A stretch of 40,216 nt of DNA from Anaerosinus sp. GTDB taxonomy: Bacteria > Bacillota > Negativicutes > JARBTT01. A program made the position numbers and the translations under genes. The notes beneath the pieces are model-generated. The model ran no database searches and was not told where the DNA came from. It was given only the letters and a program-made list of their open reading frames with translations. The stretch is from the NCBI GenBank assembly GCA_029240055.1, contig JARBTT010000006.1, positions 1 to 40,216 on the forward strand. The letters run 5' to 3'. How positions within the stretch are numbered: position 1 is the stretch's first letter; the number at the start of each line of letters is the position of its first letter. This document shows, piece by piece, positions 32,253 to 40,216 of this stretch.

Positions 32253-33980
32253 TTGAATACTTATAAACGTTTACTTTACTATATGAAACCATATATATCG
32301 AGACTTTGTGTAGCGATTGTATGTATTATTTTTGCAGCATTGGCAAATCTTTATGTACCTTGGGTACTAAAAGATGTGATTGATGGGGTATTAGCACAAA
32401 AAAATATGAGGATGTTAAATACCATTGCTATTGGTATCGTGGTGGTGTTTTTCCTTAGAGGTATTTTCTATTATGGACAAACTTATCTAATGTCATATAT
32501 TGCACAGCGTGTTATTATAGATATTAGAGAAGATTTATATCGCCATTTGCAGAAATTGTCGCTTGCATATTATGAAAAACGTAAGACTGGTACTATTATG
32601 AGTTATATTACCAATGATGTATCGGCTCTGCAGGTTGCCCTTGTTAGCAGTATGGTGGAAATTGTGCAAGAAAGTGCTATTTTACTTGGCTCGCTTGGCA
32701 CTATGTTTTTTCTTCACTGGAAATTGTCATTGCTAACATTGATTACAATGCCGGTTATTGCGCAGGCCATGAAAGTTTTTGGTAAAAAATTAAAAAAAAC
32801 CAGCTTTGTTATGCAAGAACGAATTGCTGATATTACTTCTGTATTACAGGAAACTATTTCTTCTGTACGTGTAGTCAAAACTTTTGTACGGGAAGACTAT
32901 GAAATTGAACGATTCAAGGTACAAAATCAATCTAACTTCCGTGCTCAAATGAAGAATACACAAGTGATGGCGACCTTGACTCCGGTTGTTGAATTTCTAG
33001 CAGCAATTGGGGTTACTTGTATTATTTGGTATGGCGGTGTTGAAGTTGTCAATGGTAGATTGAGTGCTGGAGAGTTAGTTGCGTTCTTAGTATACGCTGT
33101 AAATTTGGCGAACCCCGTCAAAAGGCTTAGCCGTTTATTTGGGGATGTTCAAAAAGCATTAGCAGCAGCAGAAAGAGTATTTGAAGTACTTGATACTGAA
33201 CCGGAAATAAAAGAAAAAGCTAGTGCTATTCAATTACCAACAATTGATGGTAAAGTAAGCTTTAAAAATGTCATATTTGAATATAAACCAAATGAACTGG
33301 CATTAAATAATATTAGTTTAGAAGTAAAAGCAGGCCAAATGATTGCCATTGTTGGTCCAAGTGGTGCAGGAAAAAGTACGATTGCTAACTTGATACCGAG
33401 ATTCTATGATTTAAAATCTGGCAAAATTTTTATTGATGATGTTGATATTACGGACGTAACTTTGGATTCCTTAAGACAGCAAATTGGTATTGTCCCACAA
33501 GAAACCGTATTATTTAATGGATCTATTTATGATAATATTTTATATGGTGATTTAAATGCGAGCAAAGAGCAGGTTATTGCGGCAACGAAAGCTGCCAATG
33601 CCCATGAATTTATTATGGCAATGCCAGAGGGATATGATAGCCAAATTGGTGAACGTGGTGCTAGTCTTTCCGGTGGGCAAAGACAACGGATTGCGATCGC
33701 TAGAGCTATATTAAAAAATCCACGCATTTTGATATTAGATGAAGCAACATCAGCCTTGGATACCGAAAGTGAAAAAATTGTACAAGTTGCATTAGATAAA
33801 TTAATGGTTGGTCGTACTTCTTTTGTGATTGCGCATCGCTTATCAACAGTATTAAATGCAGATTGTATTATTGTTCTGGAAAAAGGGAAAATCGTCGAAC
33901 AAGGTACACATAAAGAGCTACTTCAGTTGAATGGATTATATAGTAGTTTATCTAAAATACAATTTAACAATCATGATTAA
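32253..33980 (+). CDS. msbA: MsbA-type lipid A flippase (ABC exporter)
   Basis: The 575-aa half-transporter has six membrane helices in an exporter-type transmembrane domain (about 1-310) and a nucleotide-binding domain (about 335-575). Walker A is GPSGAGKST (368-376), the signature is LSGGQ (472-476) and Walker B ends ILDEATSALD, with the switch His in AHRLSTV. Length and architecture match E. coli MsbA (582), which flips core-lipid A across the inner membrane. Sequence alone does not separate MsbA from other multidrug-type exporters, but its place between lpxB and waaA-lpxK is decisive. TTG 32253 follows GGAGGTT (32241-32247) by 5 bases, and no better start is seen. Confidence 0.93.
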   Translation: MNTYKRLLYYMKPYISRLCVAIVCIIFAALANLYVPWVLKDVIDGVLAQKNMRMLNTIAIGIVVVFFLRGIFYYGQTYLMSYIAQRVIIDIREDLYRHLQKLSLAYYEKRKTGTIMSYITNDVSALQVALVSSMVEIVQESAILLGSLGTMFFLHWKLSLLTLITMPVIAQAMKVFGKKLKKTSFVMQERIADITSVLQETISSVRVVKTFVREDYEIERFKVQNQSNFRAQMKNTQVMATLTPVVEFLAAIGVTCIIWYGGVEVVNGRLSAGELVAFLVYAVNLANPVKRLSRLFGDVQKALAAAERVFEVLDTEPEIKEKASAIQLPTIDGKVSFKNVIFEYKPNELALNNISLEVKAGQMIAIVGPSGAGKSTIANLIPRFYDLKSGKIFIDDVDITDVTLDSLRQQIGIVPQETVLFNGSIYDNILYGDLNASKEQVIAATKAANAHEFIMAMPEGYDSQIGERGASLSGGQRQRIAIARAILKNPRILILDEATSALDTESEKIVQVALDKLMVGRTSFVIAHRLSTVLNADCIIVLEKGKIVEQGTHKELLQLNGLYSSLSKIQFNNHD

Positions 33981-34019
33981 GGTAGCTTTTTATATTAACG
34001 ATAATTGTGAGGTGCAGGC

Positions 34020-36494
34020 ATGCAGATTATATACAACATAGTGGCGATCATACTGGTAATATTAGCGATACCAGTATTTATGGTACGAGCTATGCGTGAA
34101 AAGGGATTTGTCGAGAGGCTGAGGCAAAGCTTTGGTTTCTTACATAAAGATGCCTTAGAACCAGTAGCAAATAAAGGTTGTATCTGGATACACGCAGCTT
34201 CTGTCGGTGAAATTGTTGCTGCCAGTCCGCTAATCAAGGAATTTCGTTTAGAATTTCCTGAAAAACCGATTTTAGTGTCAGTGGTTACGAATAATGGCTA
34301 TGAAATGGCAAATAGGATCGTCAAAGATGCGGATAGTATTATTTATTTTCCGCTTGATTTGCCATGGCTTAGTAGTGGCGTAGTCAAAAAAGTAATGCCA
34401 AGTGTGTTTTTACCAGTAGAAACAGAGTTATGGCCAAATTTCTTAAAAGCAGCACGCAAATATCATATTCCTGTTATGATGGTAAATGGTAGAATTAGTG
34501 ATAAAAGCGTAAATCGCTACCATCATCTGCGTGGTGTTTTAAAAGATATGATTGGTACTGTGAAAAAGTTTTGTATGCAATCACCCATAGATGCAAAATA
34601 TATTATAAAACTCGGGGCAAATCCTGATTTAGTTACGATAACTGGTAATACGAAATTTGATCAAACTTATACGGATGTAGCGCCAGAAGAAAAACAAAAA
34701 TTGCTTGATGAAATGGGTCTTAATGGTTCAGAAGCGATTTTGCTTGCTGGGAGCACGCATAAAGGCGAAGAAAATTTGATTCTAGAAGCATTTCGTCAGC
34801 TAAAGAAGGAAATCCCTACAGCAAAATTGATTATTGCTCCTCGTGATATTTTACGTGTTGGTGAAATTACCGAAACTGCTAAAATTTTTGGGATGAAAGT
34901 GAAAACACGGACGGCGTTAAATAAAAGCGTAGAAACTGGACATGACGTTGTTCTTTTAGATACGATTGGTGAACTCGGAAAAGTCTATAGTATTGGTGAT
35001 GTTATTTATGTTGGTGGTAGTTTAGTATCACATGGCGGGCATAATATATTAGAACCAGCGGCACATGGCAAAGCGATTATTGTTGGACCCAATATGTTTA
35101 ATTTTAAAGATACCTATGCTTTATTTTCAAACCGTAATGCTTGCATTACGGCTCACGATGCCGCTGAGCTTGGTTCTAATATTTTAAAACTTTTTCGTAA
35201 TCCTGAGTTAAGGCTAAAAATGGAAACAGAAACGCTGGCAATCGTAAAAGAAAACCGAGGGGCTTCAAGAAAAAGTGCAGTACTGCTAAGAGAAATGTTA
35301 GAAACTTATGAACAAAAAAAAGCAAGAAGCCCGAAGAGAACACTACGCCAGATCGAAAACTTTCAGACTTATTTATATAAACTGGTGCATGGTGACGAAA
35401 ATGGTTTTTTTCCTAATATTTTTTTGAGTATTTTGTATGCTTTTTCTTTTGTGTATTGTCAATTGATTGAAATGACGATATCACTATATCGCTCGGGAAT
35501 TTTTAAACAATACAGATTAGATTGTCATGTGATTAGTTTGGGGAATATTACTGTTGGTGGGACAGGAAAAACACCAACGGCACAGCGACTTGCAGCTGCA
35601 ATTCGTGATATGGGGTATCGAGTGGTTATTTTAAACCGTGGTTATCGGGCAAAATGGAAAGGTAAAGTAGGCGTTGTGTCTGATGGTAAGAGAATTTATA
35701 TGTCAGCAGCGGAAGCTGGCGATGAAGCATTTTTACTTGCAAAAAATTTGCCTAAAGTACCAGTACTAATTGGGGCAGATCGGGCAGAGACCGGTAAATA
35801 TGCCGTGGAAAAATTAAATGCCCAAGTTGTTATCTTAGATGATGGGTATCAGCATTGGCGTTTACTCCGAGACTTAGATATCCTGCTAGTAGATGCGATT
35901 AACGTCTTTGGTAATAACTACATGTTACCACGGGGTACGTTACGAGAGCCACTTTCACATTTAAATCGTGCCGATGTTTGTCTATTAACTAAGGTTGACC
36001 AAGCGGATAAAAAAGCTTGTGAAACCATAAAAGAAACGGTAGCTCGGTATAATGACCACGCCCTTGTCGTTGAAAGTATTCATAAACCGCGTTGCTTTAT
36101 TGAAATTGCTGATTGGTATAAGGATACCCCTAGCAAGAGTATTGATGTTAGTACCTTGAAAAATAAGCAAGTAATTGCGGTATCGGCAATTGGAAACCCA
36201 GCATCCTTTGAGCAGACAATTAGCGATATTGGTGCAGTAGTGATCGATAGTGTCCGTTTTCCCGATCATCATGACTATACAATGGCAGAAATGCAAGCTG
36301 TTCTGGACAAAGCAATGGAGCAAGGGGCAGAGGCAATCATTATTACGGATAAAGATGCGGTGAAAATACCAGCAGAAATTATCCATTCCAATCGGCAATT
36401 GCCAGTTTATATTCTAAGCATCGAAATTAGTTTCCAAGCTGGATATGATAACTTTATGAACCTAATCAGCGAAAGCTTGAAAAATAAAAAATAA
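34020..36494 (+). CDS. waaA-lpxK: WaaA-LpxK fusion: Kdo transferase and lipid A 4'-kinase
   Basis: One 824-aa frame holds two enzymes. Residues 1 to about 430 are Kdo transferase WaaA (KdtA): an N-terminal anchor, IHAASVGEIVAASPL with catalytic Glu64, YFPLDLPW, the FLPVETELWPNFL block and GGSLVSHGGHNILEPAAHG. A linker of about 30 residues rich in Lys and Arg follows. Residues about 460-824 are LpxK, with its own membrane-associated helix, GNITVGGTGKTP (Walker A, 513-518), LNRGYRAKWKG, ILDDGYQHW and DKDAVKIP. In E. coli these are separate genes. LpxK phosphorylates the disaccharide before WaaA adds Kdo, so the fusion joins consecutive steps. There is no stop or frameshift at the junction. GAGGTG (34010-34015) precedes ATG 34020. 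Confidence 0.96.
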   Translation: MQIIYNIVAIILVILAIPVFMVRAMREKGFVERLRQSFGFLHKDALEPVANKGCIWIHAASVGEIVAASPLIKEFRLEFPEKPILVSVVTNNGYEMANRIVKDADSIIYFPLDLPWLSSGVVKKVMPSVFLPVETELWPNFLKAARKYHIPVMMVNGRISDKSVNRYHHLRGVLKDMIGTVKKFCMQSPIDAKYIIKLGANPDLVTITGNTKFDQTYTDVAPEEKQKLLDEMGLNGSEAILLAGSTHKGEENLILEAFRQLKKEIPTAKLIIAPRDILRVGEITETAKIFGMKVKTRTALNKSVETGHDVVLLDTIGELGKVYSIGDVIYVGGSLVSHGGHNILEPAAHGKAIIVGPNMFNFKDTYALFSNRNACITAHDAAELGSNILKLFRNPELRLKMETETLAIVKENRGASRKSAVLLREMLETYEQKKARSPKRTLRQIENFQTYLYKLVHGDENGFFPNIFLSILYAFSFVYCQLIEMTISLYRSGIFKQYRLDCHVISLGNITVGGTGKTPTAQRLAAAIRDMGYRVVILNRGYRAKWKGKVGVVSDGKRIYMSAAEAGDEAFLLAKNLPKVPVLIGADRAETGKYAVEKLNAQVVILDDGYQHWRLLRDLDILLVDAINVFGNNYMLPRGTLREPLSHLNRADVCLLTKVDQADKKACETIKETVARYNDHALVVESIHKPRCFIEIADWYKDTPSKSIDVSTLKNKQVIAVSAIGNPASFEQTISDIGAVVIDSVRFPDHHDYTMAEMQAVLDKAMEQGAEAIIITDKDAVKIPAEIIHSNRQLPVYILSIEISFQAGYDNFMNLISESLKNKK

Positions 36495-36535
36495 AAGTGC
36501 AGCTCATTATTTCATCGTGTATAGGAGGAAAATAA

Positions 36536-37273
36536 ATGAAAATTCTATGTGTGATACCAGCGCGTTATTCCTCGACGAGATTGCCAGGCAAGCCTCTAGC
36601 CGATATTGCCGGTAAACCAATGATTCAGCGTGTCTATGAACGTGCACAGCTAGCAACAAAACCAACAGAGGTACTAGTTGCGACTGATCATGAAGCGGTA
36701 TTGAAAGTCGTTGAGAGTTTTAATGGACATGTAATGATGACATCACCAGATCATCCAACCGGAACAGACCGTTTAGCGGAAGTTGCGAGAAAATATACCG
36801 ATATTGACGTTATTATCAATGTGCAAGGCGATGAACCACTCATCGAGCCAAGTATTATTGATGAATTAGCGGAGGCTTTTACTGCAGATAATGAGCTTAA
36901 TATGGCGACGATTATGACACCAATCCAAGAAGAAGAAAAGAATAACCCCAATAATGTTAAAGTAGTCACTGACTTAAATGGCTATGCTTTATACTTCTCA
37001 CGGTCCTTATTGCCATATCCCCGCAATGATAGCAATGTGCCAGTGTACAAACATATTGGTATTTATGCTTATCGTCGTGACTTTTTATTAAAATATGCGG
37101 CAATGCAGCCAACGCCGCTTGAAAGCACAGAATCATTAGAACAACTTCGCGCTTTAGAAAATGGTTATAAAATTAAAGTTTTGAAAACTACGTTTAGTTT
37201 TGTCGGCGTTGATACACAAGAAGATTTAGTTAGAGTCAATGAGATTTACAAAAAACTTGAAGTAAAGAACTAA
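36536..37273 (+). CDS. kdsB: KdsB, CMP-Kdo synthetase
   Basis: KdsB activates Kdo with CTP to make the CMP-Kdo donor used by WaaA. The 245-aa product (E. coli 248) begins MKILCVIPARYSSTRLPGKPL, the nucleotide-binding loop of the family. It then has VATDHEAV, TSPDHPTGTDRLAEVA, NVQGDEPLIEP, and YKHIGIYAYRRDFL with the ESLEQLRALENGYKI block. TATAGGAGG (36519-36527) precedes ATG 36536. It is 41 bases after waaA-lpxK and 41 before kdsA. Confidence 0.97.
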   Translation: MKILCVIPARYSSTRLPGKPLADIAGKPMIQRVYERAQLATKPTEVLVATDHEAVLKVVESFNGHVMMTSPDHPTGTDRLAEVARKYTDIDVIINVQGDEPLIEPSIIDELAEAFTADNELNMATIMTPIQEEEKNNPNNVKVVTDLNGYALYFSRSLLPYPRNDSNVPVYKHIGIYAYRRDFLLKYAAMQPTPLESTESLEQLRALENGYKIKVLKTTFSFVGVDTQEDLVRVNEIYKKLEVKN

Positions 37274-37314
37274 ATCATTTTTGATATTATGATTAATTTA
37301 GAAGAGAGGTAACT

Positions 37315-38139
37315 ATGAATACAATTAATATTAGTAACGTAAAAATTGGTGCAGGACAACCATTAGCATTGCTTGCTGGTCCATGTGTAATTGAAGGCTT
37401 GGAACGGAGTTTGAAAATTGGTCGTGAAATTAAAGCAATTACATCGCGTTTAGGAATTCCTTATATTTTCAAAGCTTCTTTTGATAAAGCAAATCGTTCT
37501 TCGTATGCTGGTTTTCGTGGGCCGGGCTTAGAAGAAGGATTAAAAATATTAAAAATAATTAAAGATGAATTACAAGTACCAGTGGTCAGTGATATTCACT
37601 GTTCAACGCAAATTGAAGAAGCTGCAAAGGTGATTGATTTATTACAAATTCCTGCATTTCTTTGTAGGCAAACTGATTTGTTATATGCGGCAGCTAAGTC
37701 GGGTAAAGCAATCAATGTGAAAAAAGGCCAATTTATGTCGCCTAACGATATGAAAAATGTAATTGATAAACTCCGCGAAGGCGGTAATGAAAATATCATG
37801 CTCACAGAGCGTGGAGCAACCTTTGGTTACAATAATCTTGTGGTCGATATGCGTAGTTTTCCAATTATGCGTTCCTTTGGTTATCCAGTAGTTTTCGACG
37901 CAACGCATAGCGTACAACTTCCTGGCGGTGCAGGCACAAGTTCCGCAGGTAATCGTGAATATGTAGAATATTTAACAAGGGCAGCCGTTGGCGTTGGGGT
38001 AGATGCACTATTTATGGAAGTTCATGATAACCCAGAAGAAGCACTTTGTGATGGACCCAACATGGTATATTTAGATAAACTGGAAGATATTCTAAAAGAT
38101 GCCTTAGCAATTGATAACATCGTGCGCAAACATAAATGA
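37315..38139 (+). CDS. kdsA: KdsA, Kdo-8-phosphate synthase
   Basis: KdsA condenses arabinose 5-phosphate and phosphoenolpyruvate to Kdo 8-phosphate. The 274-aa barrel shows [10 protein letters not shown] (about 21-30), [82 protein letters not shown] and [17 protein letters not shown]. The residue after DMR and the Cys in GPCVIEG differ between metal-dependent and metal-independent classes; the class was not resolved here. AGAGAGG (37302-37308) precedes ATG 37315. Confidence 0.97.
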   Translation: MNTINISNVKIGAGQPLALLAGPCVIEGLERSLKIGREIKAITSRLGIPYIFKASFDKANRSSYAGFRGPGLEEGLKILKIIKDELQVPVVSDIHCSTQIEEAAKVIDLLQIPAFLCRQTDLLYAAAKSGKAINVKKGQFMSPNDMKNVIDKLREGGNENIMLTERGATFGYNNLVVDMRSFPIMRSFGYPVVFDATHSVQLPGGAGTSSAGNREYVEYLTRAAVGVGVDALFMEVHDNPEEALCDGPNMVYLDKLEDILKDALAIDNIVRKHK

Positions 38140-38199
38140 AATTTTGATTCAATTTATCGAAAATAAGATTTCTTAGTGAACGAGAAGAGGGGAAATTTT

Positions 38200-39168
38200 G
38201 TGATTATAGAAAAAGCAGTTGAGGTATTGACGATTGAAGCGGATGCAGTGAAAGCACTCATTCCACGTATCAACGATGAATTTATTCAAGCGATTCATAC
38301 GATTCTTGAGTGCCAGGGTAGAGTCGTAGTAACTGGCATGGGTAAATCAGGCCATATCGGTAAAAAAATGGCGGCTAGTTTTGCTAGTACGGGAACGCCG
38401 TCTTTTTTCATGCATCCAGCTGAAGCATTCCATGGTGATTTAGGGATGGTAACCTGCAATGATGTTGTTATTGCAATTTCTAATAGCGGTGAGAGTTTAG
38501 AAGTAGTCAATATTTTACCGATTATTAAGCGTATTGGTGCTACGATTATTGCGATGAGTGGATGCCGAGAATCAACATTAGGTAAAAATGCGGAAATCTT
38601 TATTGATATCAGTGTAGAAAAAGAAGCCTGCCCACTTGGCCTTGCGCCAACGGCAAGCACTACGGCAACACTAGCAATGGGTGATGCAATGGCCATTGCA
38701 TTATTATCGGAACGCAATTTTACAGCAAAAGATTTTGCTGTGTTCCATCCTGGTGGAGCATTGGGGAGAAAACTACTTTTGACGGTAGAACACGTTATGC
38801 ATTCAGGAGAAGACAATCCTGTAATTGATATTACAAAAACAGCCAAAGAAGCTATTTTTACCATGACTTCGAAAGGGCTTGGGGCAACTTCAGTTATGGA
38901 TGGAAACGGTAAATTGGTTGGTATTATTACCGATGGTGATATTAGACGCAGTTTAGAAAAAGGTCATAAATTTCTTGATGAATCAGCAGAAAAATTAATG
39001 ACGAAGGCACCAAAAACAATTTCAAAAGATAAAATGGCTGCTGAAGCACTTAGTATTATGGAAAAACATAAACCACGCCCGATTACGGTTTTGCCAGTTG
39101 TGGATAAAGAAAATAAGCCGATTGGTATTCTTCATCTTACGGATCTTCTACGTCAAGGAGTGGTTTAA
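38200..39168 (+). CDS. kdsD: KdsD, arabinose-5-phosphate isomerase
   Basis: KdsD converts ribulose 5-phosphate to arabinose 5-phosphate, the substrate of KdsA. GTG 38200 follows GAGGGG (38187-38192) by 7 bases, giving 322 aa; an in-frame GTG at 38176 lies upstream of that site. The SIS sugar-isomerase domain (about 30-165) has GMGKSGHIGKKMAASFASTGTP and SNSGES. The conserved His183 lies in FHPGGALGRKLL, and two CBS domains fill about 195-320 (VGIITDGDIRRSLE, PIGILHLTDLLR). The gene ends TAATG with a one-base overlap with kdsC, so the two are translationally coupled. Confidence 0.95.
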   Translation: MIIEKAVEVLTIEADAVKALIPRINDEFIQAIHTILECQGRVVVTGMGKSGHIGKKMAASFASTGTPSFFMHPAEAFHGDLGMVTCNDVVIAISNSGESLEVVNILPIIKRIGATIIAMSGCRESTLGKNAEIFIDISVEKEACPLGLAPTASTTATLAMGDAMAIALLSERNFTAKDFAVFHPGGALGRKLLLTVEHVMHSGEDNPVIDITKTAKEAIFTMTSKGLGATSVMDGNGKLVGIITDGDIRRSLEKGHKFLDESAEKLMTKAPKTISKDKMAAEALSIMEKHKPRPITVLPVVDKENKPIGILHLTDLLRQGVV

Positions 39169-39716
39169 TGGAATTTGTGGCTAGAGCCAGTAAGATTAAA
39201 TTGATCATTTTTGATGTAGATGGCGTTTTAACGAGCGGAAAACTTTTTTTTAGTGCAAATGGTGAATCCTTTAAAAATTTCGATGTACATGATGGAATGG
39301 GAATTTCTTTACTCCATAATGCGGGGATAAAGACTGCTATTATTACAGGGCGCAAATCAGATATTGTCAATATTCGCAGTCAAGAATTAAAAATTACTGA
39401 TGTTTATCAAGGATCCAATAATAAACTTGATGCTCTTGAAGAATTGCAAAAAAAATACAAGCTGTCTTTAGACGAAATGGCTTATGTCGGTGATGATTTA
39501 CTTGATTTACCTATTCTGTTAAAAGTCGGTTTTGCCTGTACTGTACATAATGCAGTTACAGAAGTAAAAGAAAGAGCGCATTATATCTCTAAAGCCGAAG
39601 GCGGAAATGGTGGCGTGCGTGAAATTGCTGAGTTTATTTTAAAAGCCCAAGGTAAGTGGGAAGACATTCTTTTGTCCTATATTAATCTCAAACCAATTAA
39701 AGGAATTCGGCAATAA
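39168..39716 (+). CDS. kdsC: KdsC, Kdo-8-phosphate phosphatase
   Basis: KdsC removes phosphate from Kdo 8-phosphate. The 182-aa HAD phosphatase of the C0 type has FDVDGVLTSGKL (nucleophile Asp16, acid Asp18), NVHDG-like FDVHDGMGI, TGRKSDIV (motif II Thr), and GDDLLDLPIL (motif III-IV). ATG 39168 overlaps the kdsD stop by one base, and AAGGAG (39155-39160) lies 7 bases before it. A palindromic terminator follows. Confidence 0.95.
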   Translation: MEFVARASKIKLIIFDVDGVLTSGKLFFSANGESFKNFDVHDGMGISLLHNAGIKTAIITGRKSDIVNIRSQELKITDVYQGSNNKLDALEELQKKYKLSLDEMAYVGDDLLDLPILLKVGFACTVHNAVTEVKERAHYISKAEGGNGGVREIAEFILKAQGKWEDILLSYINLKPIKGIRQ

Positions 39717-39748
39717 TGCAATATTATTAAATTTAGTATATAATATAA

Positions 39749-39778
39749 AAATAACCCACTTAATTAAGTGGGTTATTT
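39749..39778 (+). terminator. Perfect palindromic terminator after kdsC
   Basis: A 30-base perfect inverted repeat centred between 39763 and 39764, with core ACCCACTTAATTAAGTGGGT and A and T flanks. It would work in either direction. No promoter is evident between it and the next gene, so readthrough is likely. A TATAAT at 39739 just upstream has no -35 box. Confidence 0.75.
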
Positions 39779-39815
39779 AAAATCATTCGTTTATGATCGA
39801 AAGGGATGGCGATAT

Positions 39816-40216
39816 ATGCAATATAGATTTTTAAAATTTATTAGTTGGGTATTGTGTCTATTGCCACATAGTGTATTACTATGGTTGGGCAAAATTTTAG
39901 GTAGCCTCTATTATCAAATTGCCGCAAAACAGCGTAAGCGGGCAATTGAACAAATGATGAAAAGTTTACAAGTTCCGAAGGAAAAAGCAAGTGAGATTTG
40001 CAGGGATTCGTTTATCAATATAGGTAGAACCTTCTTAGAAATCATGTACATGCCAAAATTAAATCGTCAAAATTTTACAGACTATATGGAAGTTGAACAT
40101 ATTGACAGGTTTAAAAATGCACTAGCAGAAGGCAATGGTGTTGTGATATTAACAGCACATGTTGGCAATTGGGAATGGTTGTCAGCAGCACTTACTTTTT
40201 CCGATATTCCATTAAC
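39816..40216 (+). CDS. LpxL/HtrB-family lipid A late acyltransferase, copy 2 (3' partial)
   Basis: The frame from ATG 39816 stays open to the window end, giving 133 codons; AAAGGGATGG (39800-39809) precedes it. The product has an N-terminal membrane segment (FISWVLCLLPHSVLLWLGK) and the acyltransferase motif H-x4-E as HVGNWE (His115, Glu120) after GNGVVILTA. It also has the family-typical EHIDRFKNALAEGNG. It is clearly related to the enzyme at 23701 but well diverged from it (HVGNWEW against HSGNWEL). The pair probably add the two secondary acyl chains; which is LpxL and which LpxM cannot be told. The gene is cut by the window edge, not by a mutation. Confidence 0.9.
   Translation, partial: MQYRFLKFISWVLCLLPHSVLLWLGKILGSLYYQIAAKQRKRAIEQMMKSLQVPKEKASEICRDSFINIGRTFLEIMYMPKLNRQNFTDYMEVEHIDRFKNALAEGNGVVILTAHVGNWEWLSAALTFSDIPL

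Noticed and set aside
38295-38864. Minus-strand open frame of 189 codons inside kdsD
   Set aside because: A shadow of the strongly conserved SIS-CBS coding sequence; no independent evidence of expression.
39739-39744. TATAAT before the second acyltransferase
   Set aside because: No -35 box at 16-18 bases upstream, and a terminator lies immediately downstream.

Overview
The window looks like a chromosomal segment of an AT-rich, flagellated member of the Negativicutes (Firmicutes with an outer membrane). Three things support this. Low-GC Firmicute-style signals (AGGAGG ribosome sites, TTGACA/TATAAT promoters, frequent TTG and GTG starts) sit beside a full Gram-negative envelope gene set. The lipid A pathway uses LpxI, and WaaA is fused to LpxK. 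Flagellar P- and L-ring genes lie directly against the outer-membrane cluster. The genus cannot be named from the sequence alone. All supported genes are on the + strand and no mobile element, CRISPR, tRNA or rRNA is seen. No intergenic gap exceeds about 200 bases.

Layout. (1) 1-2732: end of a flagellar operon, flgA (5' cut), flgH, flgI and a single-domain flgJ, closed by a terminator. (2) 2774-6427: three secreted proteins of unclear role, an AMIN plus phosphodiester-glycosidase protein, a 99-aa lipoyl-hairpin-like protein and an S55 (SpoIVB-type) protein. (3) 6562-15241: phospholipid and protein traffic between membranes, mlaE-mlaF-mlaD (MlaD unusually long, with a beta-rich tail), tolC behind a perfect consensus promoter, and a 1428-aa TamB. 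(4) 15257-16640: a sigma-70 family factor and an unknown single-pass membrane protein. (5) 16663-21953: bamA with three POTRA domains, an unknown secreted beta-rich protein that appears to start at a non-AUG codon, and three tandem Skp/OmpH paralogs. (6) 21972-24600: lpxD, a small YjbH-like beta-barrel and a first LpxL-type acyltransferase. (7) 24670-27770: an ABC system with a very large MacB-topology permease and its own ATPase. (8) 27855-40216: lpxC, fabZ, lpxA, lpxI, lpxB, msbA, waaA-lpxK fusion, kdsB, kdsA, kdsD, kdsC and a second LpxL-type acyltransferase cut by the window end.

Together the genes cover nearly all of Kdo2-lipid A synthesis (LpxA, C, D, I, B, K, WaaA, KdsA-D, two late acyltransferases), its flipping by MsbA, beta-barrel assembly (BamA with Skp chaperones), inter-membrane lipid transport (Mla, TamB) and TolC export. 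No lptA-D genes, TamA, BamB-E, MlaA, MlaB or MlaC are seen in the window. The best candidates for undescribed biology are the large-permease ABC pair at 24670-27770, the BamA-adjacent protein at 18555-19838 with its apparent AUA/AUC start, and the sigma factor embedded in the envelope cluster.
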